A stretch of 29,628 bases of DNA. Origin: a virus. The notes beneath the pieces are model-generated. The model had not been told where the DNA came from. It worked only from the letters and a program-made list of their open reading frames with translations, and did no database searches. Below are positions 15,020 to 25,200 of the stretch, piece by piece. The DNA lies in IMG/VR virus record IMGVR_UViG_3300031885_000079, positions 1 through 29,628 of that record, one strand, 5' to 3'. Both the position numbers and the translations under genes were made by a program. How positions within the stretch are numbered: position 1 is the first letter of the stretch; each line of letters starts with the position of its first letter.

Positions 15020-15373
15020 ATGGCTACAGCTTCATCTATAGCATTTAAGAAGTTAGGTAATACCGTAGTAGTGGCTGCTGCTGCTGCTGCTCCCACTGGT
15101 AAGCAAGCTCCAGTTACTACTGCTGCCTTAATAGCTGCCGGTAACTATCGTATAATCAATCCTAGCAGTTCAGTTACTGTATTCTTAGGCACGGGAGTAG
15201 ACGCAGCAGCAGCTCAAGCTAGTGCAGTTGCTCCTACTGCTGGAACTCCTAGCTCAGCCCTAGTGCTTATTCCTGGTACTGTAGAAGTATTATCTTTTGC
15301 TGATGATGTATACTTTAGTGGCTTAGCTGCATCTGCAGTCTCAATCTATATCACTCCTGGCAGAGGTATGTAA
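15020..15373 (+). CDS. Hypothetical Ala-rich small virion protein
   Basis: This 117-residue protein has AGGAATCATTGTC before its ATG. It contains an Ala run near residue 20, encoded by a run of GCT codons (15078-15091), then beta-like segments YRIINPSSSVTVFLGTG and LVLIPGTVEVLSFADDVYF. It ends in VSIYITPGRGM. The INPSSSVTVFLG pattern resembles small beta-sandwich virion proteins, but no family is recognised. It is placed directly before the muramidase gene, two bases away. Confidence 0.6.
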   Translation: MATASSIAFKKLGNTVVVAAAAAAPTGKQAPVTTAALIAAGNYRIINPSSSVTVFLGTGVDAAAAQASAVAPTAGTPSSALVLIPGTVEVLSFADDVYFSGLAASAVSIYITPGRGM

Positions 15374-15375
15374 GT

Positions 15376-15957
15376 ATGGCTTCGCAGCTTCTAGCTAGTA
15401 TTACCCAAGCAGTAATCAATACTGGAACTCTTATCTCAGTTCCAACTCTGCAAGCTTTCATAGCTGTAGAGTCTGGAGGTCTGGGATTCAGTAAGGATAC
15501 TGGAAAGATAATTATCCAGTTTGAGCCGCACTATTTCAAGAAGCGTGAGCCTTATGCACCTAGCGGCGCTTGGTCAGTGAATAAGGTAGATGTACAAAGC
15601 AAGGAATGGATAGCATTCAATAATGCATTCTCTATTGATGCTTATAGTGCTATGGAATCTACTAGCATTGGACTTCCTCAGATTATGGGAGCTCACTGGA
15701 AGCGCTTAGGCTATTCTAATGTAGGTGAGATGTGGGATCATTTCAAATCTGGAGAGGTAGCTCAGATAGAAGGTCTCATACAGTTCATCCTTACTGACGC
15801 TACCTTATATAAAGCTGTGCTTAATAAGTCTTGGACTAAAGTAGCAGAGCTTTATAATGGTGCAGGCTTTAGGGAGCTTGCTAAGAAATATGGCAGGGAG
15901 CCTTATGATTTAAGCATGGCGAAAGCCTATACTAAGTTCAGTTCCACGCCCACTTAA
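15376..15957 (+). CDS. Endolysin, N-acetylmuramidase (DUF3380-like)
   Basis: This 193-residue cell-wall hydrolase has FIAVESGGLGF with Glu32 as the likely catalytic acid, then IIIQFEPHYFKK (about residues 45-56) and SAMESTSIGLPQIMGAHW (about 91-108). It ends with an AELYNGAGFRELAKKYGR-like region. These follow the N-acetylmuramidase family (PF11860) found in phages of Gram-negative bacteria, which cleaves the glycan strand of peptidoglycan. There is no signal peptide or SAR anchor, so it should need a holin, and a candidate lies 16 bases downstream. It sits in the middle of the virion block, so expression must be late. Confidence 0.85.
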   Translation: MASQLLASITQAVINTGTLISVPTLQAFIAVESGGLGFSKDTGKIIIQFEPHYFKKREPYAPSGAWSVNKVDVQSKEWIAFNNAFSIDAYSAMESTSIGLPQIMGAHWKRLGYSNVGEMWDHFKSGEVAQIEGLIQFILTDATLYKAVLNKSWTKVAELYNGAGFRELAKKYGREPYDLSMAKAYTKFSSTPT

Positions 15958-15973
15958 TCTTTGGAGACGCAAT

Positions 15974-16162
15974 ATGAAACGTTGGTACGCAAGTAAGACC
16001 CTTTGGGTAAATGCTATAGCAGGTGGATTAGTTACATTGGAGGCTAATACTGGAATTCTTCAGCCATTACTTCCAGCTAATACCTATGCACTCATAGCTG
16101 TAGCATTGCCAGTAGTTAATATGGCACTCCGCACTATGACCACTTCTGCGTTAACTAAGTGA
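15974..16162 (+). CDS. Putative holin (two membrane helices)
   Basis: This 62-residue protein has two hydrophobic stretches: LWVNAIAGGLVTL (about residues 11-23) and YALIAVALPVVNMALRTM (about 38-55). A short basic N-terminus (MKRWYASKT) precedes them and a Lys ends the protein. Size, membrane pattern and position right after the muramidase are those of a class II-like holin, which would permeabilise the inner membrane on a timed schedule and release the endolysin. The start is preceded by TTGGAGACGCAAT. It overlaps the next gene by GTGA. Confidence 0.75.
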   Translation: MKRWYASKTLWVNAIAGGLVTLEANTGILQPLLPANTYALIAVALPVVNMALRTMTTSALTK

Positions 16163-16491
16163 CTAGTCCGCTAGATAACTTTAGGAGTACGGACTTGCCA
16201 CATACCATTGAAATCGCCAAGTTACACCGTGTACTAACTGAGCATATCCTAGAGTGCACTGCTCATAAGGCTGAGATGTTAGAGTTAGCTAAGCTAAATC
16301 AGGAGGCTCATTCTAGGAATATGGAAGCTATAGCTGCACTTACTAAGGCTACTGAAGGTTTAGTAGAAGCTTGGTGTGCAGTTAATACTATGCAGCGCTT
16401 TCTAAAATGGCTATCCTCATTTGCTATCTTAGGTGGAGTTGCTGCTTGGGCGATAACTAAACTCTTTCCTCACTTACCTACTCCTCCTTAG
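16159..16491 (+). CDS. Membrane-anchored lysis accessory protein, XhlA-like layout
   Basis: This 110-residue protein uses a GTG start that overlaps the holin stop. Residues about 15-75 are helical and probably coiled coil (TIEIAKLHRVLTEHI, LELAKLNQEAHSRNMEAI). One membrane helix follows at about 82-101 (WLSSFAILGGVAAWAI), then a short Pro-rich tail. A cytoplasmic coiled coil with a C-terminal anchor next to a holin is the layout of XhlA-type lysis partners. It is the reverse of inner-membrane spanins, which anchor at the N-terminus. A regulator of holin timing (antiholin-like) is an alternative. Confidence 0.55.
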   Translation: MTSPLDNFRSTDLPHTIEIAKLHRVLTEHILECTAHKAEMLELAKLNQEAHSRNMEAIAALTKATEGLVEAWCAVNTMQRFLKWLSSFAILGGVAAWAITKLFPHLPTPP

Positions 16492-16500
16492 GATGTTCTT

Positions 16501-17997
16501 ATGGCACAGCAAGACTATAGCATAGAATTACTTAGCGCTTATTTCCCTATGCTGTCTACTCAGCAAACTAGGACAACTACAGGCGCTACTCTGGGCAGAG
16601 CTCCTGCACAACAGGATAAGCCAGGAGTAGCTTATGCGCATAATGTAATGCCCGATGCGTATGGTTATAATTCTGTAGGCTATAGAACTGCTGTGCCTGC
16701 TTTTCCCTATTCAGCTATCCTAACAGAAGTAAGATCTATCTTTAGTATGCTGGGAGAAAGATACCTAGTAGCCTTTACAGTATCCGGAGATGTATATACT
16801 CTGGCCTCTGGAGCCACTAGCTGGAATCCAGTAAGTACGCCTATCTTTTCCACAACTACTGATCTAGCTAACAATGTCACTATAGGCACTGTTAATGGGA
16901 TCAGTTACTTATTCTATAAAGGCTTGAGTGCAGTTAAGTATGACTCAAGCACTAATACATTCCCTGCGGTTACTCTCACTGCACTTACCCTACCAGATAT
17001 CCTAGGCATAGTAGCTAGTAATGGCTACTTGCTGGCATATACTAAGGATGCTATAGCTTGGAGTAGCACTATAGATCCTACTGACTTTGCACCTAGTGAA
17101 GTCACTGGAGCTGGGGGTGGTAAGGTAGCAGACATAGCTGGTAATATAGTCTTTGTAGCTACCAATACATTGGGGCTAATTATCTACACTGCTGCTAATG
17201 CAGTAGCTGGAACCTATACTGGCAATGCCAGGTTCCCATTTAAGTTCAGAGAGATTCGCGCAGCTAAAGGTGTAGCTAGGGCTTCCTTAGTAGCCTATGA
17301 AGCTAACTCAGATAGTCAGTTCGTATATTCAAAGAGTGGACTGCAAGCTATTACCTCAGCTCAAGCTGAGATCCTATTACCTGAAGTTACTGATTTCCTC
17401 ACTGATGGAATCCTAGAAGACTATAATACTGGCACTAATCAGTACGAATACACATCTGGGCCTAGCATGGTAACTAAGCTCACCTTCGTAGCTTCTAGGT
17501 ATCTAGTTATATCCTATGGGATAACTGAGTACACCCATGCAATGATATTTGATATCTCTCTTAAGAAGCTGGGTAAGCTTAGAGTAACTCATGTGGATAT
17601 CTTTGAATTCCTAGGCGATCCTCAGGTTCCAGATAAGCAATTCATAGCTATTGGCCAAGCCTCAGGAGAGATTAAGTTAGTTGAGCTCTCCGCCAAGTCA
17701 GATAATTCTAACGGGGTGCTTATCTTAGGTAAGCTGCAATTAACCTTAGGCTCTCATTTGCAACTGCATACAGTGGAGCTAGAAGGTGTAGAGGAGTCCT
17801 CTGCATTCACTCTTCAGTCTCAGGTCAGTCTTACTGGAACTTCATTCACTGTAGTTACTGGCAGTGTATTAGAATCCTCTGGAAGATTCAGAAGCTATGG
17901 ATTCAGAGCTACAGGTAAGAATCAATCTCTAGTGTTGAATGGTAAGTTCTCTATTCGCACTGCGCTAGTAACCTGCTCTTCTGTTGGGAGGGTGTAA
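16501..17997 (+). CDS. Putative beta-propeller tail protein
   Basis: This 498-residue protein is beta-rich, with repeated strand-turn units such as RYLVAFTVSGDVYTLASGA, ISYLFYKGLSAVKYDS, GYLLAYTKDAIAWSS and GKVADIAGNIVFVATNTLG. The blades and the phrase AIAWSSTIDPTDF recall propeller-type tail proteins: P22 gp10 (tail stabilisation) and the T7 gp12 nozzle. In this gene order it would form the lower tail tube below the adaptor encoded at 9664-10254. No enzyme motif is seen. The assignment is from fold pattern and context only and could be wrong about the exact tail position. Confidence 0.5.
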   Translation: MAQQDYSIELLSAYFPMLSTQQTRTTTGATLGRAPAQQDKPGVAYAHNVMPDAYGYNSVGYRTAVPAFPYSAILTEVRSIFSMLGERYLVAFTVSGDVYTLASGATSWNPVSTPIFSTTTDLANNVTIGTVNGISYLFYKGLSAVKYDSSTNTFPAVTLTALTLPDILGIVASNGYLLAYTKDAIAWSSTIDPTDFAPSEVTGAGGGKVADIAGNIVFVATNTLGLIIYTAANAVAGTYTGNARFPFKFREIRAAKGVARASLVAYEANSDSQFVYSKSGLQAITSAQAEILLPEVTDFLTDGILEDYNTGTNQYEYTSGPSMVTKLTFVASRYLVISYGITEYTHAMIFDISLKKLGKLRVTHVDIFEFLGDPQVPDKQFIAIGQASGEIKLVELSAKSDNSNGVLILGKLQLTLGSHLQLHTVELEGVEESSAFTLQSQVSLTGTSFTVVTGSVLESSGRFRSYGFRATGKNQSLVLNGKFSIRTALVTCSSVGRV

Positions 17998-17998
17998 T

Positions 17999-18457
17999 AT
18001 GGGAACGCCTACTAATACATATAGCTCTAATATAAATCTTAACTTAGGTCATGTGCCTCCAGTGGAAGATAGGAATCTATATGAGTACCTACTAGATCTG
18101 CATAATGCTCTGGAGATCCTAGTCACTGCACAGACTGATGCAGTTGCTTTAGATAATACTGCAGTGTTAGTTAGTAGTAACTATGCTGTTCTTCCTACTG
18201 ATAGGACCATCTATGTAGATGCTAGTGCAGGGAGTATTATCATCACTCTTCCTGCTAGTGGTACTGTTGCTGGGGCCGCATTCGATATCAAAGTTCTGGC
18301 TCAAGGTACTGGATACACTATCTCAGTAATAGGCTCTGGAGCTGAGATTATAGATGACTATGCTACTGGAGTAGGTCTAGATATATGGGAAGATATCACC
18401 TGCAGATCTAAGACTACTCTAGCCACTCCTTCACTAACCGGATACGCTATCATATGA
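17999..18457 (+). CDS. Tail-associated protein with fibre-type beta module
   Basis: This 152-residue protein starts at the ATG at 17999 with GGGAGG seven bases upstream; an in-frame TTG at 17984 would lack a ribosome site. Residues about 10-45 include an amphipathic helix (RNLYEYLLDLHNALEILV). Residues about 60-130 follow the common phage tail module NYAVLPTDRTIYVDASAGSI, then ITLPASG, then DIKVLAQGTGYTISV, and finally an IID...DIWEDITCRS segment. A shorter relative is encoded at 12415-12726. It is probably a minor tail or fibre-attachment protein. The stop overlaps the next start by ATGA. Confidence 0.6.
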   Translation: MGTPTNTYSSNINLNLGHVPPVEDRNLYEYLLDLHNALEILVTAQTDAVALDNTAVLVSSNYAVLPTDRTIYVDASAGSIIITLPASGTVAGAAFDIKVLAQGTGYTISVIGSGAEIIDDYATGVGLDIWEDITCRSKTTLATPSLTGYAII

Positions 18458-19383
18458 CTACTCCATTTAATCCTAAGAATCCTAATAAGACTTCTATCTT
18501 AACTAGGGCAGGAGTTCCTGAGTATACTAAGCTTCATGCTGCTGCTTATCCTACTCCTCCCGCTGCTGATATAGGAGTGGAACTAGAAGTCACTGATACT
18601 GGAGATAGATACAGATGGACTGGCAGTGTGTGGGTACAGATAGTAGAGCAAGGAGCCAGCATAGTTAATGTGGATGAGATAGCTGAGGTATCTGTAGATG
18701 TACCTCTGAATCTTAATGGCACTCCTACTACGCTAACTGCTACCGCTACTGCCGGCACTAATAGTATCACTGTAGCTAGCACTGCTGGTATAGTCGTGGG
18801 CACTAGCCTCAAGATATTCAATGCAGCGCAGACTACTGCAGAATTTAAGTTTCCTAAGGTACTAGTTATAGTAGGCTTAGTGCTAACCTTAGATCATCCC
18901 CTAGATAACTCATATGCCTCTGGAGACTCTGTACTTCCAGTAACTGTATCTATGAATGTAGTGGGCACTCTGGCTAGCCCTATAATCTTTAGAGCAGGTC
19001 CTCCTGCTTTACCAGTAACCTTTCATGTAGCTAGATTGTTAGTTACTATGACTGATGCTACTGCTGGAGACATGGGAACATTTGGAGGTATGGCAGCTCT
19101 TACTAATGGAATAGTATTCAGAGTGCGCAGAGGAGGGAACTTCAGTACTCTAGGAGTTTGGAGGAGTAATGAAGACTTAGCATCTAGCTTATTTGATGTG
19201 CGCTTCGATACTCGTGCTGGCGGTGGAGGTACTTATGGAGTAACTGCATGCATAGACTTATTAGCATTACGGGCGGGTATAGAGTTAGAAGGTACCTCAG
19301 GAGACAGATTGGAGATATTAGTTCAGGATAACCTTACTGGGCTGCTAAATCTAAAAGTAATCGCACAGGGGCATAAGGTATGA
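18454..19383 (+). CDS. Hypothetical structural protein
   Basis: This 309-residue protein carries a TDTGDRYRWTGSVWVQIVEQ segment at about residues 47-66, a phrase often found near the N-terminus of phage fibre and tail proteins. The rest is mostly beta: Thr/Ala/Val-rich sequence to about residue 190, then LLVTMTDATAGDMGTFGGMA and a Gly-rich stretch (DTRAGGGGTYGV). There is no enzyme motif. It overlaps the genes on both sides by four bases, linking it to tail genes upstream and ejection genes downstream. A minor tail protein is likely, but no family is recognised. Confidence 0.55.
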   Translation: MTTPFNPKNPNKTSILTRAGVPEYTKLHAAAYPTPPAADIGVELEVTDTGDRYRWTGSVWVQIVEQGASIVNVDEIAEVSVDVPLNLNGTPTTLTATATAGTNSITVASTAGIVVGTSLKIFNAAQTTAEFKFPKVLVIVGLVLTLDHPLDNSYASGDSVLPVTVSMNVVGTLASPIIFRAGPPALPVTFHVARLLVTMTDATAGDMGTFGGMAALTNGIVFRVRRGGNFSTLGVWRSNEDLASSLFDVRFDTRAGGGGTYGVTACIDLLALRAGIELEGTSGDRLEILVQDNLTGLLNLKVIAQGHKV

Positions 19384-19829
19384 GTAGTGCTTATACTATC
19401 CTAGATGGAGTAACTATAGGTCCTGCGACCATAGAAGATTTCAATGAAGTATTCTTAGACACTGCTCTGCATACAAGAGTTACTGAAGGACTACATGGAC
19501 ATAGTCCTGAATTCAATAGTAGCTATATGCTGATAAGCTATGGTAAGTATAAGCAGCTAGGAACCTATAGAGTCTTAGGTAATGGATTCTGTGAGGTGCA
19601 TATAGCCTGCCCTAAAGATAGTATTAAAGCTAGCAGATTACTTACATTTGCTGCTATGCGCTGGCTGCTAGAGATTAAATATCCCGAACTACAAGGGCTA
19701 GTAACTACATGCCCTGATAGTATGGTAATGGTACGAAATGCCCTATATAAGTTGGGCTTTAAAAAGATAACTTTTGAAGGTAGCTCTGTATATTTATATA
19801 TAGCTCCCTCTCCTTCCTTAATCACTTAA
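19380..19829 (+). CDS. GNAT-like protein in the T7 gp13 position
   Basis: This 149-residue protein has ASRLLTFAAMRWLLEIKYPE (about residues 84-103) and VRNALYKLGFKKITF (about 120-134), the latter typical of the C-terminal part of GNAT acetyltransferases. T7 gp13, a small protein encoded just before the core proteins gp14-gp16, has been linked to the same fold, and this gene has the same place and size. The classic acetyl-CoA loop (Q/RxxGxG/A) is not clearly present; the nearest is PKDSIKASRLL, so catalysis is doubtful. It more likely serves in virion or core assembly. It overlaps the preceding stop by ATGA. Confidence 0.6.
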   Translation: MSSAYTILDGVTIGPATIEDFNEVFLDTALHTRVTEGLHGHSPEFNSSYMLISYGKYKQLGTYRVLGNGFCEVHIACPKDSIKASRLLTFAAMRWLLEIKYPELQGLVTTCPDSMVMVRNALYKLGFKKITFEGSSVYLYIAPSPSLIT

Positions 19830-19846
19830 CTAAAAGGTACGTAGTC

Positions 19847-20221
19847 ATGAGCATAGGCGGAAGCGCAGAAACCACTAGAAAAGATAGCACTACTCAGAAT
19901 GATAAGACTACTAATGTCAGTGGCACTAGTACTGATCAGCTGGTAGTGGACCAGGCGGGCATAGATAAATTAGTGCAGGATATCCTTAGCAGTAATCAAG
20001 GACTATCTGAGATATTTGCAGGTGAGCAGAGTTCTGGACTATATAACTCCACTACTGCTGCAAGCATGGCTGGAGACTTAGCATCTAAGGTAGCTGGAGA
20101 GATAGCTAAGTTAACTGGCAAGCGCACCATTGCTGAAGATAAGGATATTCTGGAGTATGGCAAAGAGACTACTAGGGGCACTGATACTAAGATTGGCGTT
20201 AATGCGCAGACCCCTAAATAG
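19847..20221 (+). CDS. Small ejection-protein candidate (T7 gp14 position)
   Basis: This 124-residue protein has a Thr/Ser/Asn-rich, probably disordered first third (SAETTRKDSTTQNDKTTN). A helical centre follows (AGIDKLVQDILSSNQGLSEI; then STTAASMAGDLASKVAGEIA), and then a charged tail. T7 gp14 is larger and forms the outer-membrane pore, so equivalence is positional rather than shown. No strong membrane helix is visible, though the Ala/Gly-rich segment about 69-88 could be amphipathic. It is likely a virion internal protein acting during DNA entry. The ribosome region is AAAAGGTACGTAGTC. Confidence 0.5.
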   Translation: MSIGGSAETTRKDSTTQNDKTTNVSGTSTDQLVVDQAGIDKLVQDILSSNQGLSEIFAGEQSSGLYNSTTAASMAGDLASKVAGEIAKLTGKRTIAEDKDILEYGKETTRGTDTKIGVNAQTPK

Positions 20222-20254
20222 CTTCCTGCTTCCTAAACTTCTCTGGAGAATACC

Positions 20255-22222
20255 ATGGCTAATCCCATACTGAATGCTGCGTCAGGTGCTGCAACAGTTA
20301 ATTACGATAATGTGCAGCAAGTAGATTTCGAAGCTATGAAATCTGATATTGGCGCTGAGATAACTGGAGTAAAGCAAGCTGCCGCTGATTATAAGAATGC
20401 AGCTGCTACTGCCTTAAGTATAACGAATGCTGCTACTGCATCCACTGTATCAGCACTTGATGTTAAAGGCGCCTCCAATGCTATAGTAAAAAGAGCTGCA
20501 GCTAATGCAGATCTAAAGGCTCAGCGCGATACGCTAACTGCTGCCAATGCTATTGGTGGTCAGGATAGACAGCTTAGTCTTCTAGGAGATCTTAAGGCTC
20601 AAGGTGAAGAAGAGGCTAAGTTATTAGCAGAGCGCAAAGCTAGATTCGCTCAAGAGCATACCGGCTATAGTGTGATAGATCTAGTGATCAATGCAGTGCA
20701 GGATATTAAACCCAATGTTGCATTGCAGTCTGTGAAGATGCAAGAACAGCAGACTGCTCAGCAATTAGATTATATGTCTAGCGCTACAACTCAAGCAGCT
20801 CAGACGGCGAATTTAGCTAAGCAGACTCTAACTGATGCTGCTATTGAAGCTAATCTAAATGCTATGGCTGCAGATACTAAGATACTACAAGCTCAAGCTA
20901 GGCTAGCAGGAGCTGCTGCTAATACTCAAGGTATGGCTCAGCTTATGAGTGCTAGCACTGCTGCTCTGGGTGCAGTGAAAGGTGAATATGATATGCAGGT
21001 GGAGGTTGCTGGTCAGCAGGTTAGGATGGCTGAGTTTCAAGCGCAGACTGAAAGTAGGCAGGTTGCTCTAGCAACTAATAAGTTGCAACTAGCTAATCTT
21101 CAGGCTACCTCTGAATTCACAAATAAGGCTACTCAAGTTGCAGCTACTCAGAATGTAGAGAGAGATCGTATGATAGAAGCTACAGCGGCTACATATACTG
21201 AGAACGCTATGATCGGAGCAGCTGCATTAGGACTGCCTAATCCTGATCCTATAGCTCTAGGTATGGCCGTTAGAGGAGGTTCTGGTAAGGATGCTCAGGA
21301 GCGTGCACTGCACCTAGCTACTATAGGCCAGCTGCCCGGTGCTCCAGTAGGTAAGAATTTTGGAGATGCTGTGTTTAGTTATAACGAGCTCTTTCCTAAT
21401 GGCAATATCCCTGAGACTCCCATGACTAATCTTATGCACCATATAATTCAGCGAGAGACTGAGGCTCATGCTCAGGGCACTGTCAATGAGTCAGGTAAGA
21501 GAGTTCCTCCAAAGGCTAGGAATGAGGCAGCTCAGACGGAAGGGCTTAATAATAAAGCTGCTGAGATTATGTCTGTATATGCTTCAGATATTACTCCTGG
21601 AAATCCTTTTGAATCCAAGCCGCTACAAGTATTGGCTCCTTACCTAGCTAATAAGCGCATTCCTTTCTATGATAAGGTGTTAGCTAAGATGCCTAGTCAG
21701 AGTATGGATGCTGCAGAGATGTTGCAGCTAGCTAAGAATGCTATTAGTACAAAGCTCATTACTGCTGAGGAGGCTACTAAGGGTATAGCTGACGTATATA
21801 AATTTGCCGTGGAGCATAATAATACCTCTCAAGGCGGCTTTGCTAGAGTAGGATTACCTAATCAGGAATCTTATATGGTTACTGTACGGAGAGATCCTTC
21901 TATTAGGGAGAGTATCTTTGGAGGGTTCTCAGGTTCTGTATCTTCAGGTATTGTTGGGGCTTTCACGCCAGCATCCTTTATGCTACTTAAAAATACTATA
22001 GGGCCTTCAGTCAGTGAAGGTATTAAGGCCGCAAAGGGAAAGTTCACTGCAGGAGAAGATATACAAGCAGCGGCTGAAGATCGTTTCGCCGGAGGTAAAA
22101 CACTCAGAGTCAATATGGTAGATGAGGTTAGTGTGCAAAATGCACTGACTAAGATACACATGGACAAAGACGTTCCTCCACTTCCAAATAGTTCTAATGA
22201 GGGTACTAGCAATGGCAAGTAG
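20255..22222 (+). CDS. Large internal virion protein (T7 gp15 position)
   Basis: This 655-residue protein is Ala/Gln-rich and strongly helical over its first 370 residues, with long coiled-coil-like runs such as AEFQAQTESRQVALATNKLQ. A more mixed C-terminal part follows. Its order, size class and composition match the T7 gp15 core protein, which with gp16 builds the periplasmic tunnel for DNA. No catalytic motif is visible. The start is preceded by CTCTGGAGAATACC. The C-terminus overlaps the next gene by 11 bases, so the two are probably made in a set ratio. The protein would be packaged in the capsid and ejected ahead of the genome. Confidence 0.65.
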   Translation: MANPILNAASGAATVNYDNVQQVDFEAMKSDIGAEITGVKQAAADYKNAAATALSITNAATASTVSALDVKGASNAIVKRAAANADLKAQRDTLTAANAIGGQDRQLSLLGDLKAQGEEEAKLLAERKARFAQEHTGYSVIDLVINAVQDIKPNVALQSVKMQEQQTAQQLDYMSSATTQAAQTANLAKQTLTDAAIEANLNAMAADTKILQAQARLAGAAANTQGMAQLMSASTAALGAVKGEYDMQVEVAGQQVRMAEFQAQTESRQVALATNKLQLANLQATSEFTNKATQVAATQNVERDRMIEATAATYTENAMIGAAALGLPNPDPIALGMAVRGGSGKDAQERALHLATIGQLPGAPVGKNFGDAVFSYNELFPNGNIPETPMTNLMHHIIQRETEAHAQGTVNESGKRVPPKARNEAAQTEGLNNKAAEIMSVYASDITPGNPFESKPLQVLAPYLANKRIPFYDKVLAKMPSQSMDAAEMLQLAKNAISTKLITAEEATKGIADVYKFAVEHNNTSQGGFARVGLPNQESYMVTVRRDPSIRESIFGGFSGSVSSGIVGAFTPASFMLLKNTIGPSVSEGIKAAKGKFTAGEDIQAAAEDRFAGGKTLRVNMVDEVSVQNALTKIHMDKDVPPLPNSSNEGTSNGK

Positions 22223-25200
22223 CTTAGAGTCAGCCTATGAAGCTTCCTTAGCTTCTTCAAGAAAGTCTATGCCTAGTCACTTCACTGCTGCGGATACTTT
22301 ATCCATAGCAAATGGGAATGAGTCGCTATTAGATAGTGCAGCTTCTACTATATCTAACATACCTTCATTCATATTTACCAGTATTGTCTCTGGAGCCAAT
22401 GCTCTATATAATATCCCTACTGATATTGGCAATGCCTTCGGTGGAGATTTCGAACGTAGTAAGACTGAAGATGTTATTACCAGTCTTGATTCTGATCTTG
22501 GCGCTTATTACTCTCAGCACAAGAAGAGTACAGATCTTGCTGGATTCTTAGTGAGCTCTATAGCTCCTGGGACAGTTGGCATTAAAGTACTCAATGCAGG
22601 GCAGGCTAGTCTTAGAGGAGTTATAGCTTCTGGCAAGTTCGGAAGTAATATGGGAAAAGCATTAGGGCTACTTGCTCCAGATAAGGAAGCTGGATTGCTT
22701 AGAGCTATAGAAGCAGTAGCCACTAATAGCGCACCTGCCAATCTGATATCTAGGAATGGTCTGCGCGCTATGGCTAGTGGATTAGGTCAAGGTACTCTGG
22801 AAGCTTTAGCATTTGAAACTGCTGTTAGTGCTACCTTATTTAAGTCTCCTATCCTAGAGAATCAGGACATGGGAGACTTCGTAACTAACGTAGCTTTTGG
22901 CGCTGGTATCTTTGGAATAGTCAGTGGCGGTATCAATGCAGTGAAATTGAAATACGCTATATCCAATGCTGCGGATACTGCTGCATTAGAAGCTAATGTA
23001 TTTAAGCACCAGAGAGACGTTAGTCCTGCCACTGCACCTTCAGATAACTTAGCATTGGTCTATGAGCAGCGTGCATATATTCCTGACGTACCTGAGGAGT
23101 TACATCCTAGTCGCTATCAGTATCTAGCAACAGCCAGAGAGAAGTTAATTAAGAATCTGGATAATGAGGCTAAGACTGTTATGCAGAGATTAACTAATGG
23201 AGATCTGGAGACTGCTTATGCTATGCATAGAAATCTGAAGATGGCACCTAAGGACTTTCAGCAAGGTACTGTGCTAGCTCTTGATGAGATAGTGCGAGTC
23301 ACTGAGAATTCTAAGCTAGGTGCTAGGTTTGATGTACTGCACGGAAAGGTATTAGATGGCAAGGCTAGTCTTAAGGAAGTAGATGAGTTCATGAACTTAG
23401 GAGTTAGTACTAAGTATGTTCGCATGTTTGGTGAAGGTGAAGGTACCATGACTTCTACTAAGCCTACTACCCTATACTTGTCTGATACTCTAAAGGCGGG
23501 CGAGAAAGTTACCATATCCCCTGTCGGAGTTAAGGCAGGAGCTCTGGATTACAGATTCACGCAGACTCCTAACTTTCCTATGTCTGTTGCAGCTAGCAAA
23601 CTTACTGTTCCTGCTACTCACTGGAATATTATGAAGGCTACTGCGTTAGAAACTAATGCTAGATATGGCTGGGTAAGTAAGCTGCCTAAGTTCACTCCTA
23701 ATGAAAAAGCTCCGCTGGTAGTGGACATCAATGATATTCCTATGCTGGAGAAAGTAGTTAGGGATGTTACTGATCCTGATATGCTTGAGCATGTGCGACT
23801 AGCTGGAGTAGAAGGTAAGTCTGCTGTAGCAATCACTGGAGATCTTACTGATTTAGTTATAGCTCAGAAGCTGAAGGTAGCTAATGAGTTACTGAAGCAG
23901 ACTGGAGGGGCACTTAAGACTCAGGAAGAGATAGCGGCAATAGTTAATATGCGCTCCAGTGCATTATCTGGAATATTAGTAAGAGATCCTATTAGGGAAA
24001 TCAATAGCGCTGACGCCTTTGCATTGCAGCATCATGCTGAACAGTATACTAGGAAGCTTGTAGCTCAAGGTGACTGGGACGAGGCTAAGGGCTTAGTGGA
24101 TATACATAATGTTCCTCATACTCTCAAGCTTACTTATAACTTGACTCCTACAGGTAGACTACCATTTCAAGGAATCAATAACTTCGTAGTTGAGAATATG
24201 GTTATCATTAAGCAGCAGCAGAAACTATATCAGGAAGGTGTAGATAAGGCTGTAAGTACTGCATTACCTAAAGGTATCTATGATCAGCTAGAACCTATAG
24301 ATAGTGGAACAGTCCTTTCTAAAGCTGTACCTAGTGGGGCTGGGCATAGTTTTACAGGCGGAGCTAATGGAGATTTTGGAGCTCTAGCAAGTAGTGTCCA
24401 GAGTATAGGTGCAGCAGTTACTAGAGCTGAAGCACTTGCTAAGGGAGCTGTTAGAGATGTGCTAACTCCTTTGTTAATTAAGCTTGCAGCTAATCAGAAG
24501 GCTGCTATTGAATGGAGTACGCTTAAGGCTACGGTCCGTAGTATTGAAGGAGAGTATGGACTTAATAAAGCTGGGGATGCACTGGAGCCGCTGCTTATAG
24601 TTAGGTGGCTGAAGAAAGTGGATGAGGCTAATGCTGCTGGCAAGAGGCCACCTAATCGTCCTAATCTATCTAATCCTGCTATGCCACCTAGATTGGAATT
24701 AGTATCCGATGAAGTTAGGAAACTTGCTGCTGCGCATATTGAGATAAATGGTAGTCGCACTATTAAGCAAGCCGGAATACGATCTGCGCAAGGAGCTGAG
24801 TTTAACAGGGCACCTGACGTATTCTATCCTATCCCTGTAGATGAGAAGGCATTTCCATTCTTTGCTACAGTAAGAGATAACAGTGTCACTAGTGGTAACC
24901 ATACTAGTAGGCTCTATGCTACTACTCCAGAAGAACTTCAAGGAATGATAAATAAGCTTAAGGATATTCCTCACCTTGTCATTAAGACTAAGGGTGAGAT
25001 TGAAGCTGACTTCAGAGCTGAAGGTATATGGGATTATGAGAAGTCTCTTAACTCTAACTACATGGACACCATGCTGAAAAGGAAAGGTATTAGTGCTCCT
25101 TATCTAGTAGATACAGATGTTAATAAGATCACTGCCGATATGCTGAACTGGCATTTAGATAGAGAGTCTGGACTGGTACGGGAAGCTATACTTGCTAAGT

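Noticed and set aside
17984-17998. TTG start extending the 17999-18457 gene
   Set aside because: No ribosome site fits; GGGAGG is correctly spaced for the ATG at 17999.
22197-22211. Earlier ATG for the giant ejection protein
   Set aside because: GAGGG at 22199-22203 lies inside that extension and fits the ATG at 22212 instead.
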